64,000 bases of DNA from Nocardioides jensenii JCM 1364 = NBRC 14755. Lineage in GTDB: Bacteria > Actinomycetota > Actinomycetes > Propionibacteriales > Nocardioidaceae. The notes under the pieces are model-generated. The model saw only the letters and a list, made by a program, of their open reading frames with translations. It was not told where the DNA came from and made no database searches. Both the position numbers and the translations under genes were made by a program. The stretch spans positions 45,365-109,364 of the forward strand of contig NZ_BCRJ01000024.1 of assembly GCF_001552535.1 (NCBI RefSeq). Reading direction: 5' to 3'. Below, in pieces: positions 34,919 through 43,218 of this stretch. Positions within the stretch are counted from its first letter, which is position 1, and every line of letters starts with the position of its first letter.

Positions 34919-35293
34919 GTGAAGTTCCTCGCATGGCTCCTGACCAACACCGTGGCGTTGGCCGCCGCGGCGTGGTTGCTGGACGGGATTCGCTTCGACG
35001 GAGCCGACTGGCAGGCCAAGATCCTCCCGGCATTGCTGGTCGCCCTGATCCTCTGCGTGGTGACGATGTACGTCGCCCCGGTGGTCAAGGTGCTCTCGAT
35101 TCCCTTCATCATCGTGACCATCGGGCTGTTCCTCCTGGTGATCAACGCGGCGATGCTCCTGCTGACCGCGTGGATCGCGGACAAGGTCGACATCGGGTTC
35201 CACGTCGACGGGTTCTGGAACGCACTCTTCGGCGCCATCGTGATCACCCTGGTCGGTGGCCTGGTCCGCGCCGTCGTGCTCGAGGACGACTGA
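34919..35293 (+). CDS. phage holin family 4 / YvlD-like membrane protein
   Basis: This 124-residue protein has four hydrophobic helices. The block TMYVAPVVKVLSIPFIIVTI followed by GLFLLVINAAMLLLTAW is the hallmark of the Mycobacterium 4 holin / DUF360 (YvlD) family. Despite the name this is a chromosomal membrane protein common in bacteria, not evidence of a prophage. Start GTG 34919. The stop overlaps the phosphatase ATG (TGATG). The divergent VanZ-like gene starts 47 bases away. Confidence 0.85.
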   Translation: MKFLAWLLTNTVALAAAAWLLDGIRFDGADWQAKILPALLVALILCVVTMYVAPVVKVLSIPFIIVTIGLFLLVINAAMLLLTAWIADKVDIGFHVDGFWNALFGAIVITLVGGLVRAVVLEDD

Positions 35294-35796
35294 TGGCGCT
35301 CCCCGCCCCGCTCACGCCGGGCGAGTACCGCGTCGCCCTGGTCTGCCTCGGCAACATCTGCCGCTCCCCCATCGCCGACGTGGTGGTCAACGCCCGGCTC
35401 GGGGATGCCGGCCTCGCCGAGCACGTGCACGCCGACAGCTACGGCACCGCTGACTACCACGTCGGCCGGCCGATGGACCCGCGCTCGGCCTCGGTGCTCC
35501 GCGACCACGGCTACGACCCCACCCGGCACCGCGCCCGACAGTTCGGCGCTGCGGACGTCACGGCGTACGACCTGGTGCTGGCCATGGACCACGACAACCG
35601 ACGCAACCTGCGCGACCTCGGCGTTCCCGAGGAGCGACTGCGTCTCTTTCGTGACTTCGACCCGCAGCCCGGCGACGGTGTCGTCCCCGATCCCTACTAC
35701 GGCGGCGACGACGGCTTCCGCGACGTGCTCGCCATGGTCGAACGCAGTGCCCGCGCCTTCACCGAGGCCGTGAACCAGGAGGTCGTCCCGACATGA
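35293..35796 (+). CDS. low-molecular-weight protein tyrosine phosphatase
   Basis: This 167-residue Cys-based phosphatase has the P-loop VCLGNICRSPIAD (C-x5-R-S) near residue 18, a conserved GTADYHVGRPMDPRS segment, and the general-acid loop DPYYGGDDGFRDV. It dephosphorylates phosphotyrosine in proteins and may act on envelope or polysaccharide regulators. It is coupled at both ends: the ATG overlaps the holin-family stop and its stop overlaps the fructosamine kinase ATG. Confidence 0.93.
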   Translation: MALPAPLTPGEYRVALVCLGNICRSPIADVVVNARLGDAGLAEHVHADSYGTADYHVGRPMDPRSASVLRDHGYDPTRHRARQFGAADVTAYDLVLAMDHDNRRNLRDLGVPEERLRLFRDFDPQPGDGVVPDPYYGGDDGFRDVLAMVERSARAFTEAVNQEVVPT

Positions 35797-36647
35797 CGCG
35801 CAACTCCGCCACGGCCCGCAAGGCCGAGGAACTGCTCGGCGGCCCGGTCGTCGCCACCGCACCGGTGGCCGGCGGCGACATCTGCACCGCCACCCGGCTC
35901 AAGCTCTCCGACGGCCGTTCGGCCCTGATGAAGACCCACGTGCACCCGCCGCCGGGTTTCTTCGCCGCCGAGGCGCGGGGCCTGCGCTGGCTGGCCGAGG
36001 CCGACGGAGTCGCGGTTCCCGAGGTGCTCGCGGTCGACGAGGACTGCCTGATCATCCCGTTCGTCGAGACCGGCAAGCAGATCCCTGACGCGGCAGTGGC
36101 GTTCGGACGAGCACTGGCGCGGACCCACGCGACGGGCGCCGACACGTTCGGTGCAGCGCACGACGGTTTCATCGGCAAGCTGCCGATGCGCAACACCCCC
36201 GCCGACACGTGGGCCGAGTTCTACGCCACCAACCGGCTGCTGCCCTATCTCAAGGTGGCCCGCGACCGCGGCGCGATCGACGAGTCGGGCGCCGGCGCCA
36301 TCGAGTCGCTCGTCGGCCGCCTGGGTGACCTGGTGCCCACCGAGGCACCGGCGCGGCTGCACGGCGACCTGTGGAACGGAAACGTGCTGTGGGGCACCGA
36401 CGGGGTCATCCACGTGATCGACCCGGCTGCCTATGCCGGTCACCGCGAGGTCGACCTGGCCATGCTCTCCCTCTTCGGCATGCCCCACCTGCCGCGCGTC
36501 CTCGATGCCTATCACGAGACCCAGCCGCTGGCCGACGGCTGGGAGGACCGTCTCGGGCTGCACCAGCTCTTCCCGTTGCTGGTGCACGCCTGCATGTTCG
36601 GGGGCGGGTACGGCGCCCGTGCGGCCGGCGTCGCGGCGCGCTATTGA
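35793..36647 (+). CDS. fructosamine kinase family protein
   Basis: This 284-residue aminoglycoside-phosphotransferase-fold kinase has the catalytic loop [13 protein letters not shown] followed by [17 protein letters not shown], both typical of fructosamine/ketosamine-3-kinases. A Lys in [19 protein letters not shown] would bind ATP. Such enzymes phosphorylate sugars attached to amines, allowing protein deglycation. Neighbourhood with the tyrosine phosphatase is frequently seen in actinobacteria; a functional link is inferred only. Confidence 0.9.
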   Translation: MTRNSATARKAEELLGGPVVATAPVAGGDICTATRLKLSDGRSALMKTHVHPPPGFFAAEARGLRWLAEADGVAVPEVLAVDEDCLIIPFVETGKQIPDAAVAFGRALARTHATGADTFGAAHDGFIGKLPMRNTPADTWAEFYATNRLLPYLKVARDRGAIDESGAGAIESLVGRLGDLVPTEAPARLHGDLWNGNVLWGTDGVIHVIDPAAYAGHREVDLAMLSLFGMPHLPRVLDAYHETQPLADGWEDRLGLHQLFPLLVHACMFGGGYGARAAGVAARY

Positions 36648-36729
36648 GCGCCCCCGCTCTCGGTCAGCCTCCCCACGCGATCCGCTGGTTTCTCAGCCAC
36701 GCCTCAGGACTCTTTGGCACAGTGGTGAC

Positions 36730-37434
36730 GTGAGCACCGCTGCGTCCAAGCCCCACGCGCTCGTCGTCGACGACGACCGCGCCGTCCGGGAGTCGCTGCG
36801 GCGTTCCTTGGAGTTCAACGGATTCACCGTGTCGATGGCCGAGGACGGCGCACAGGCGCTGGCCGGCATCGGCAACCTGAAGCCCGACGTGGTCGTGATG
36901 GACGTGATGATGCCGCGACTGGACGGCATCGAGACCACCAAGGCGCTCCGCACCGCGGGCAACGACATCCCGATCCTCGTGCTCACTGCCCGCGACGCCG
37001 TCGGCGACCGGGTCGACGGACTCGACGCCGGCGCCGACGACTACCTCACCAAGCCGTTCGCCCTGCAGGAGCTGCTGGCCCGGCTCCGCGCGTTGCTGCG
37101 CCGGGTCGTTCCCCATGACGAGCTGGTCGACGAGACGCTGGCCTTCTCCGACCTGACCCTCGACCTGGCCAGCCGAGAGGTCCGCCGGGGCAAGCGGGCC
37201 ATCGAGCTCACCCGCACCGAGTTCGCGCTGCTCGAGATGTTCCTGCGCCGGCCGCGCCGCGTGCTGGAGCGCGCCTTCATCCTCGAGGAGGTCTGGGGCT
37301 ACGACTTCCCCACCACGGCCAACTCACTCGAGGTCTACGTCGGCTACCTGCGCCGCAAGACCGAGGCCGAAGGCGAACCGCGTCTCCTGCACACCGTGCG
37401 CGGGGTGGGCTACGTGCTCAAGGAATCGCCCTGA
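36730..37434 (+). CDS. mprA: two-component response regulator, MprA-like (OmpR family)
   Basis: This 234-residue regulator has a receiver domain (about residues 8-120) with VVDDD acidic pocket, phospho-acceptor Asp in [12 protein letters not shown], and KPF lysine. A winged-helix DNA-binding domain (about 140-232) has [20 protein letters not shown] and [13 protein letters not shown]. Sequence pattern and the kinase plus PepD-like protease downstream match the mycobacterial envelope-stress regulator MprA. Start GTG 36730 gives the usual length. Its stop overlaps the presumed CTG start of the kinase. Confidence 0.88.
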   Translation: MSTAASKPHALVVDDDRAVRESLRRSLEFNGFTVSMAEDGAQALAGIGNLKPDVVVMDVMMPRLDGIETTKALRTAGNDIPILVLTARDAVGDRVDGLDAGADDYLTKPFALQELLARLRALLRRVVPHDELVDETLAFSDLTLDLASREVRRGKRAIELTRTEFALLEMFLRRPRRVLERAFILEEVWGYDFPTTANSLEVYVGYLRRKTEAEGEPRLLHTVRGVGYVLKESP

Positions 37435-38819
37435 GCACCCTGGGTCGTGACCCCGGCGGCTGGCACTACCGGCGCAGCCTGGCCAGCCGGGTCACCCTGC
37501 TCACCACCTTCGCGGTCGGCCTGACGGTCGCCGTCCTGGCCCTGGGCGCCTATGTCACCGTGCGCATGCAGATGCAGGCCAGCCTCGACGCCTCGTTGCT
37601 CGACCGCGCCGAGAGCGCCGCGAAGACGCCGACCCTCTCCGAGCTCACCGTCGAGATGCGTTGGCCGTCGTGGGCCTTCGGTGCCGCCGATGTGCGCATC
37701 GCCTTCATCACCACCAGCCGTACCTGGTCGATCGACGGCGGTCCGACGCTCCCGCTCGGCAAGCAGGAGATGGCCGTGGTCACCGGCAAGGACGCCCACT
37801 CGATCCGCACGATCGAGGCTGGAGACACCCGCTACCGCGTGGTGACCGTGCCCACCCGCGACCACGGCGTCGCGTTGGTCATCGCCCAGTCGCTGGACGC
37901 CCAGGAGAAGGTCCTGGGCCGCCTCGGCATCGTGATGCTGCTGTTCGGGGTGGCCGGCGTGATCGCCGCCGGAGTGGCCGGATGGGGCGTGGCCCGCAGC
38001 GGGCTGAGACCCGTATTCCGGCTCACGGACCGGGTCGAGCACATCGCCCGCACCGAGGACCTCACCCCGATCGCGGTCGAGGGGAACGACGAGATCGCGC
38101 GACTCTCGTCAGCGTTCAACACGATGCTGGCCGCCCTCGAGGCCTCGCGCGAACGACAACGCCAGCTCGTTGGCGATGCCGGCCACGAACTGCGCACTCC
38201 CCTGACCTCCCTGCGCACCAACCTCGACCTACTGCTGCAGGCCGACGCCGCCGGCGGCATGCCGGACGACGCCCGGGCCGAGCTGCTCGACGACGTCCAG
38301 GCCCAGATCGAGGAGATGACCACGCTGATCGGCGACCTGGTCGAGCTCGGCCGCGACGAGCACGCCCCGCACCAGGTCGAGCTCGTCGACCTCAAGGAGG
38401 TGCTCGACCGAGCGATCGCCCGGGTCCGGAGACGCGCGTCATCGATCGAGTTCGACGTCGACGCGGAGGACTGGTGGGTCACCGGCGAGTCGGCCGCCCT
38501 GGAACGGGCGGTGATGAACCTGCTCGACAATGCGGCCAAGTGGAGCCCACCGGACGGCACCGTCACCGTGCGCCTGGGCGACGGTGTCCTCACCGTCAAC
38601 GACCAGGGCCCGGGTTTCGCCGAGGCCGACCTTCCCTACGTCTTCGATCGGTTCTACCGCTCGCAGGAGTCCCGCTCGATGCCGGGCTCGGGTCTCGGAC
38701 TCTCGATCGTGCGGCAGACCGCCGTGCGTCACTCGGGCACGGTCGCTGCCTCGAACCTGCCCGACGGCGGCGCCTGCCTGACCTTGCGCCTGCCCGGTCG
38801 CACGTTGCAGCAAGCCTGA
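37431..38819 (+). CDS. mprB: sensor histidine kinase, MprB-like, with a probable CTG start
   Basis: This 462-residue membrane kinase has transmembrane helices at about residues 23-45 and 160-185 around an extracytoplasmic sensor of about 110 residues. A HAMP domain follows, then the phospho-accepting His in [17 protein letters not shown] and an ATPase domain with [10 protein letters not shown] and GSGLGLSIV. No ATG, GTG or TTG lies upstream of helix 1. The CTG at 37431 has AAGGA six bases before it and overlaps the mprA stop (CTGA). Starting at ATG 37560 would delete the first helix. Likely partner of MprA. Confidence 0.85.
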   Translation: MSTLGRDPGGWHYRRSLASRVTLLTTFAVGLTVAVLALGAYVTVRMQMQASLDASLLDRAESAAKTPTLSELTVEMRWPSWAFGAADVRIAFITTSRTWSIDGGPTLPLGKQEMAVVTGKDAHSIRTIEAGDTRYRVVTVPTRDHGVALVIAQSLDAQEKVLGRLGIVMLLFGVAGVIAAGVAGWGVARSGLRPVFRLTDRVEHIARTEDLTPIAVEGNDEIARLSSAFNTMLAALEASRERQRQLVGDAGHELRTPLTSLRTNLDLLLQADAAGGMPDDARAELLDDVQAQIEEMTTLIGDLVELGRDEHAPHQVELVDLKEVLDRAIARVRRRASSIEFDVDAEDWWVTGESAALERAVMNLLDNAAKWSPPDGTVTVRLGDGVLTVNDQGPGFAEADLPYVFDRFYRSQESRSMPGSGLGLSIVRQTAVRHSGTVAASNLPDGGACLTLRLPGRTLQQA

Positions 38820-38822
38820 TCG

Positions 38823-39575
38823 ATGGCGCTGTCTGTTCTGGCCCTGTCTGAGTTGGCCCTGTCCGAGGTGGCCCTGTCCGAGGTGGCCGGTGAGGTCTGG
38901 GGCCGGGCCACCACCGTGCAGGACCCGCCCCCGCGCGAGGTGGTGCTGGTGATCGTGGCCGTCGCCCTCGCCCTGGTCCTGCACCCGCTGACCTGGCACT
39001 GGGTGCGCCACCTGGTCACCGTGGTGCACGAAGCCGGGCACGCATTCGTCGCGCTGCTCGTGGGTCGTCGGCTCTCGGGGATCCGGTTGCACTCGGACAC
39101 CTCCGGGGTCACGGTCTCCCGGGGGCGGCCGCGAGGCCCCGGCATGGTGGCCATGCTCTGCGCGGGCTACCTCGCACCGGCCGCCGTGGGGCTCGGCGCC
39201 TCCGTGCTGCTCGCCAACGGTCGCGCCCTGGCCCTGCTGTGGCTGGTCGTCCTCGCCCTGGTGCTGATGTTCCTCCAGATCCGCAACTGGTACGGCGCAC
39301 TCGTGCTGCTCGTGATCGGTGCGGGCCTGGCCGCCGCCTCCTGGTACCTCTCCGCATCCGTGCAGTCCACGATCGCTCATCTGCTCACGTGGGTGTTGCT
39401 CTTCGCCGCTCCCAAGCCAGTCCTCGAGCTGATGCGTGAGCGGCGCGGTCGTCGTACCGGCTCTGACGCCGACCAGCTCGCCCGCCTCACTCCGTTGCCC
39501 GCGGGTTTCTGGATCGGCGTCTTCGGGCTGGCCAACCTGGCCGGTCTCGCCCTGGCTCTGTTCGCCGTGATCTGA
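38823..39575 (+). CDS. M50-like membrane metalloprotease
   Basis: This 250-residue integral membrane protein has the zinc motif VTVVHEAGHAFVALLVGRRL (HExxH) early in the chain, then several hydrophobic helices, as in M50-family/site-2-protease-like proteins annotated in actinobacteria. The first 21 residues are four copies of a five-residue repeat (ALSVL, ALSEL, ALSEV, ALSEV) from a 15-bp tandem repeat. No clear ribosome site precedes ATG 38823, so the true start could be later. It sits between the MprB-like kinase and the PepD-like protease. Confidence 0.78.
   Translation: MALSVLALSELALSEVALSEVAGEVWGRATTVQDPPPREVVLVIVAVALALVLHPLTWHWVRHLVTVVHEAGHAFVALLVGRRLSGIRLHSDTSGVTVSRGRPRGPGMVAMLCAGYLAPAAVGLGASVLLANGRALALLWLVVLALVLMFLQIRNWYGALVLLVIGAGLAAASWYLSASVQSTIAHLLTWVLLFAAPKPVLELMRERRGRRTGSDADQLARLTPLPAGFWIGVFGLANLAGLALALFAVI
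38826..38885 (+). repeat. 15-bp tandem repeat, four copies, at the M50 gene start
   Basis: Four 15-bp units follow the ATG: GCGCTGTCTGTTCTG, GCCCTGTCTGAGTTG, then GCCCTGTCCGAGGTG twice. The last two are identical, which suggests recent slippage. They encode AL-S-E/V-L/V pentapeptides or lie before the real start. Confidence 0.85.
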
Positions 39576-39672
39576 ACGGGTCGACCGGCGCGGGCGCCCC
39601 GAGTCGCCCGGCCGCAGACTTCGGGGCTCCCGCCGGGTTTCCGAAGCGTCGGTGCACGGCATGATGTCGGCC

Positions 39673-41211
39673 ATGAGCGATGAGAACGCGGGCGACGCGA
39701 AGGAACCGACCACCGCGATCCGCCCCGGCGCGCGGGCAGACCGGATGCAGGCCGAGCAGAGAGGCCCTGCCGGGCAGCCCGAGCCGACCCTGCGGCTCGA
39801 CATCAACGACGACCACTCGACACCTCGGCACCAGGCACCGCACCAGCCGGGACCGCAGCACTCAGCGCCTCACCACCCTCAGCAGCAGTGGGGGCCGCCG
39901 CAGGGCCAGCAGCCCCAGTCACCATCGCGGTTCGCGCCCCCGCAGGAGTCGGCCCAGCCGGGGCCGGCCCAGCACGAGGCGCCGCAGCAGCCGGTCCATC
40001 AGCCGGCGCAGCAGTGGGGCCCACCGCAGCAGCCGCCCGCCCAGCAGCCCTACCCGGCGCCTCCGGGCAAGCGACGCAAGGACGGTTCGGCCCGGGCCGG
40101 ACGGTCGGGAGGTGCCGGCATCGGGCTTCTCGCCGGCGCCCTGATCCTGGGTGCGGGCGCCGGGTTCGGCGGCGGCTACCTGCATGACGAGACCTCCGGC
40201 GGCGGAGGAGATGGCGACAAGGTCGACGCGGGCCAGATCGACATCGGCGGTCTCAACCTCCAAGATCTCGTCTCCGTGCAGACCGTGGCCGAGAAGACCC
40301 TGCCGTCCGTGGTCAAGATCGAGGCGCTCGGCGCCAGCAGCGGCAGCACCGGCTCGGGGATCATCCTCAGTGACGACGGCCTGATCCTGACGAACTATCA
40401 CGTCGCGTTCAACGGCATCGACGGCGACCTGACCATCTTCTTCGACGACGGCTCAAGCACCACCGGCTCGTTCGTCGGCGCCGACCCCGACCTCGACATC
40501 GCGCTGATCAAGGCCGACGACTCATCGGGGCTCACGCCGATGAAGTTCGGCGCCGCGGAGGACCTCAAGGTCGGTCAGGCGGTCGTCGCCGTCGGGTCGC
40601 CGTACGGTCTGGAGTCGACCGTCACCGCGGGCATCATCAGCACCGTCAACCGGCCGGTCAACGTGGGACCGGTCGCCCCCGGACAGAAGGTGATGGCCTA
40701 TCCGGCGCTGCAGACCGACGCAGCGATCAACCCCGGCAACTCCGGTGGCGCCCTGGTCAACATCAAGGGCGAGCTGGTCGGGATGAACTCCGCCAACCGT
40801 ACGGCGGTGCGCGACACCGGCGACGCGGGCGACCTCGGCTCGATCGGCATCGGCTGGGCGATCCCGATCAACGTCATCTCACCGATCGTGGAACAGCTCA
40901 AGAACGGTGACGACCCCACTCATGCCTGGCTGGGCATCGTGCCCGGCAACGCCCGGGAGTCCGGAGTCGCCCAAGGCGCCCAGGTGGCCGACTTCACCTC
41001 CGACAGCCCCGCCGAGGCGGCCGGTCTCGAGACGGGCGACGTCGTCGTGGCGATCGACGACTACCCGATCGCGGAGGGTCTCGGCCTGATCACGACGGCG
41101 CTGCTCTACCGTCCCGGCGACAAGGTGACGCTGCGGGTGCTCCGCGACGGCGAGGAGCAGACCATGGACGTGACGCTTGCCGAGAAGACCCAGCTCTTCG
41201 ACGATCTGTGA
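39673..41211 (+). CDS. pepD: HtrA/DegP-type serine protease with PDZ domain (PepD-like)
   Basis: This 512-residue protease has a long cytoplasmic Pro/Gln/His-rich N-terminus (about 125 residues), one transmembrane helix (GIGLLAGALILGAGAGFGGG), then a trypsin-like domain outside the membrane. The triad is His in ILTNYHVAF, Asp in DPDLDIALIK and Ser in NPGNSGGALVN. A C-terminal PDZ domain begins near AWLGIVPGNARESGVAQGAQ. It is expected to degrade or chaperone misfolded exported proteins. ATG 39673 is preferred; ATGs at 39652 and 39661 are in frame. Position and type match mycobacterial PepD, a target of MprAB. Confidence 0.9.
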   Translation: MSDENAGDAKEPTTAIRPGARADRMQAEQRGPAGQPEPTLRLDINDDHSTPRHQAPHQPGPQHSAPHHPQQQWGPPQGQQPQSPSRFAPPQESAQPGPAQHEAPQQPVHQPAQQWGPPQQPPAQQPYPAPPGKRRKDGSARAGRSGGAGIGLLAGALILGAGAGFGGGYLHDETSGGGGDGDKVDAGQIDIGGLNLQDLVSVQTVAEKTLPSVVKIEALGASSGSTGSGIILSDDGLILTNYHVAFNGIDGDLTIFFDDGSSTTGSFVGADPDLDIALIKADDSSGLTPMKFGAAEDLKVGQAVVAVGSPYGLESTVTAGIISTVNRPVNVGPVAPGQKVMAYPALQTDAAINPGNSGGALVNIKGELVGMNSANRTAVRDTGDAGDLGSIGIGWAIPINVISPIVEQLKNGDDPTHAWLGIVPGNARESGVAQGAQVADFTSDSPAEAAGLETGDVVVAIDDYPIAEGLGLITTALLYRPGDKVTLRVLRDGEEQTMDVTLAEKTQLFDDL

Positions 41212-41220
41212 GGTGCCGGT

Positions 41221-41312
41221 CAGTTTCACAGGCGAGCCTGTGGTTCTGCCCGGTCAACGGGAAACTTCGCGTCAATCCGGCAGTTTCACCCAGGTGAGCC
41301 TGTGAAACTGCC
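41221..41312. terminator. two related hairpins between convergent pepD and pabB
   Basis: The first (41221-41250) is CAGTTTCACAGG, CGAG, then CCTGTGGTTCTGCC. The second (41279-41312) has perfect arms GGCAGTTTCAC and GTGAAACTGCC around 12 bases. Both start CAGTTTCAC and end CTGCC, so one looks like a copy of the other. The second hairpin contains the pabB stop codon. They probably end both transcripts. Confidence 0.65.
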
Positions 41313-42590
41313 CGACCCGGGCTGGTCAAAGACGCGGGCCAGACGCTCGGCCTTCCACCGCGACTCGGCGTACTCCTCGTCGACGTCCGAGCGCACGGTG
41401 ATGCCGCCACCGGTGCCCAGCTGCCAGGTGCCGTCACCCGTCGTGGTCAGGCTGCGGATCACCACGCCTAGGTCCGCGCGACCGTCACCGGAGATCCAGC
41501 CGAACGCACCGGCATAGACGCCTCGGGCCGATGCCTCCACGTCGCGAATGATCTCCATGGTGCGCAGCTTCGGGGCACCTGTCATCGACCCGGCCGGGAA
41601 CAGCTCGCGCAGCGCGCGGATCGTGGTCACGTCATCACGCAGATGCCCCCGCACCGTGGAGACCAGCTGATGCACCGAGCGATAGGACTCGACATCCATC
41701 AGCACCGGGACCTCCACCGAGCCCACGTCGCAGACCATGCCCAGGTCGTTGCGCAGAAGATCGACGATCATCAGGTTCTCCGCGCGGAACTTCGGGTCAG
41801 TGGCCAGCAGACGACGCAGGCGTTCGTCCTCCTCCGGCGTCTCGCCCCGGGGCGTGGTGCCCTTGATCGGCTTGGTCTCGATCCGACGGTGCCGGTCGAT
41901 GGTCGCGTACCTCTCCGGCGACGAGCTCAACAACCAGGCACCGCGGTGCTGGAGGAACCCGGCGTACGGCGCCGGATTGAGCTCACGCAGCCGCAGGTAC
42001 GCCGTCACTGGGTCGAGGCCGGAGAGGATCGTGCGGCGATAGGTCAGGTTCACCTCGTAGGAGTTGCCGGCATGCAGCTGTTCCTGCACGTGGGCGAACT
42101 CGTCGCGGTAGTCGTCGGGCGCGTCGATGGTTGAGGAGCGAGGGGTGGCTGCGCCGCTCCGACCCGGCGCACCAGCGTGGTCCTCGAGGATCTCCGGGCC
42201 ACCGGGTACGTCCGGGTGCTCGAAGATCCGCACGTTCCTGGTCCGCATCCACACCGCCGTGGGCATCGGGTCGTCGGGATCCACGAGCGACGGCAGGTCG
42301 GGACGGCTGGCGTAGCCGAGGTAGCCGACCCAGTGCACGTCGGCGTCATCGTCGGCCGACTCCGCCTCGAGTGCCGCGAAGATGTCCTCGCCCATGACCT
42401 CAGCACGGCTTCCGACGATGCGCTGCACCTGACGCGTGCGGGCGTCGTACGTCAGCGAGATGTCGTCCTCGTCGAGCCAGCCGACGATCGAGCGACGCCC
42501 GGACCAGGGGCGTGCGCCCCCGCCGTCGAGCCAGAAGCAGCGATCATGTGCACCGGCGATCTCGAGGAAGTACGGCACCGGGTCGGTCAT
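41286..42590 (-). CDS. pabB: aminodeoxychorismate synthase component I (PabB-like)
   Basis: This 434-residue chorismate-binding enzyme has the PIKGTTPRG motif, whose Lys marks aminodeoxychorismate synthases (anthranilate synthases have Ala there). Further blocks are AENLMIVDLLRNDLG, FPAGSMTGAPKLRTMEII and GGGITVRSDVDEEYAES. With PabA-supplied ammonia it makes 4-amino-4-deoxychorismate for folate. The start overlaps the glutamine amidotransferase stop by 4 bases. A low-complexity insert near residues 140-158 (AGAPGRSGAATPRSS) lies between two domains. Confidence 0.9.
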   Translation of the reverse strand: MTDPVPYFLEIAGAHDRCFWLDGGGARPWSGRRSIVGWLDEDDISLTYDARTRQVQRIVGSRAEVMGEDIFAALEAESADDDADVHWVGYLGYASRPDLPSLVDPDDPMPTAVWMRTRNVRIFEHPDVPGGPEILEDHAGAPGRSGAATPRSSTIDAPDDYRDEFAHVQEQLHAGNSYEVNLTYRRTILSGLDPVTAYLRLRELNPAPYAGFLQHRGAWLLSSSPERYATIDRHRRIETKPIKGTTPRGETPEEDERLRRLLATDPKFRAENLMIVDLLRNDLGMVCDVGSVEVPVLMDVESYRSVHQLVSTVRGHLRDDVTTIRALRELFPAGSMTGAPKLRTMEIIRDVEASARGVYAGAFGWISGDGRADLGVVIRSLTTTGDGTWQLGTGGGITVRSDVDEEYAESRWKAERLARVFDQPGSGSFTGSPG

Positions 42591-43177
42591 GGGAGCTCCA
42601 GGAAGTTGGCGACCAGCTCGACGCCGTGCCGGCTCAGGATCGACTCGGGGTGGAACTGGACACCGTGCAGAGGCAGGGTGCGATGCCGCACCCCCATCAC
42701 CACGTCGGGCTCACCGGGCTCCCCGTTGCACACCGCCGTCACCACCAGGTCGTCGGGCACGCTGGTGGCCGCGAGCGAGTGGTAGCGCACCACGTCGAAC
42801 GACGCGGGCAGCCCGACGAAGACCGACGTGCCGTCGTGCCGGACCGAGACCACGTCACCGTGGGCGGGGGTGATCCGCTCGACCGTGCCGCCGTACGCCG
42901 TGACCAGGCCCTGCATGCCGAGACACACACCGAGCACCGGCGTCGTGCCAGCGCGCAGCACGTCGGTGCCGACCGCGAAGTCAGCCGGGACCGCAGGGTG
43001 CCCCGGGCCCGGCGAGAGCACCACGTGCGTGAAGGCGAGAAGGTACGCCGCCTCGGTCGCGTCGTGCTGCACGACCACGGGGAGCTCCCCGGTGACCGCG
43101 GCGACGAGGTGCACGAGGTTCCACGTGTAGGAGTCGTGGTGGTCGACCACCACGACCCTCGTCTCCGCATCGGCCAC
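42587..43177 (-). CDS. pabA: glutamine amidotransferase, PabA-like
   Basis: This 196-residue class I amidotransferase supplies ammonia to PabB. The oxyanion/nucleophile strand is VLGVCLGMQGLV, with catalytic Cys, but Met where nearly all relatives have His (GVCLGHQ). The catalytic His/Glu pair is in VQFHPESIL. The N-terminal VVVVDHHDSYTWNLVHLV and LSPGPGHP are standard. The gene is upstream of and coupled to pabB. No pabC lies next to it. Confidence 0.88.
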   Translation of the reverse strand: MADAETRVVVVDHHDSYTWNLVHLVAAVTGELPVVVQHDATEAAYLLAFTHVVLSPGPGHPAVPADFAVGTDVLRAGTTPVLGVCLGMQGLVTAYGGTVERITPAHGDVVSVRHDGTSVFVGLPASFDVVRYHSLAATSVPDDLVVTAVCNGEPGEPDVVMGVRHRTLPLHGVQFHPESILSRHGVELVANFLELP

Positions 43178-43218
43178 ATGCGCAACCTACTGGGTGAGGT
43201 GGCTCCTGCGTCACGCGC

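Noticed and set aside
34919..35293. Prophage suggested by a holin-family protein
   Set aside because: The family is a common chromosomal membrane protein and no other phage gene is near.
37560..38819. ATG 37560 as start of the sensor kinase
   Set aside because: It would remove the first membrane helix, which lies in the same frame upstream. The CTG with a good ribosome site explains the gene better.
42125..42180. Possible repeat-derived insert in PabB near residues 140-158
   Set aside because: The DNA has a GGTTGAGGAGCGAG-like start resembling a dispersed repeat, but no clear palindrome, so the case is too weak.
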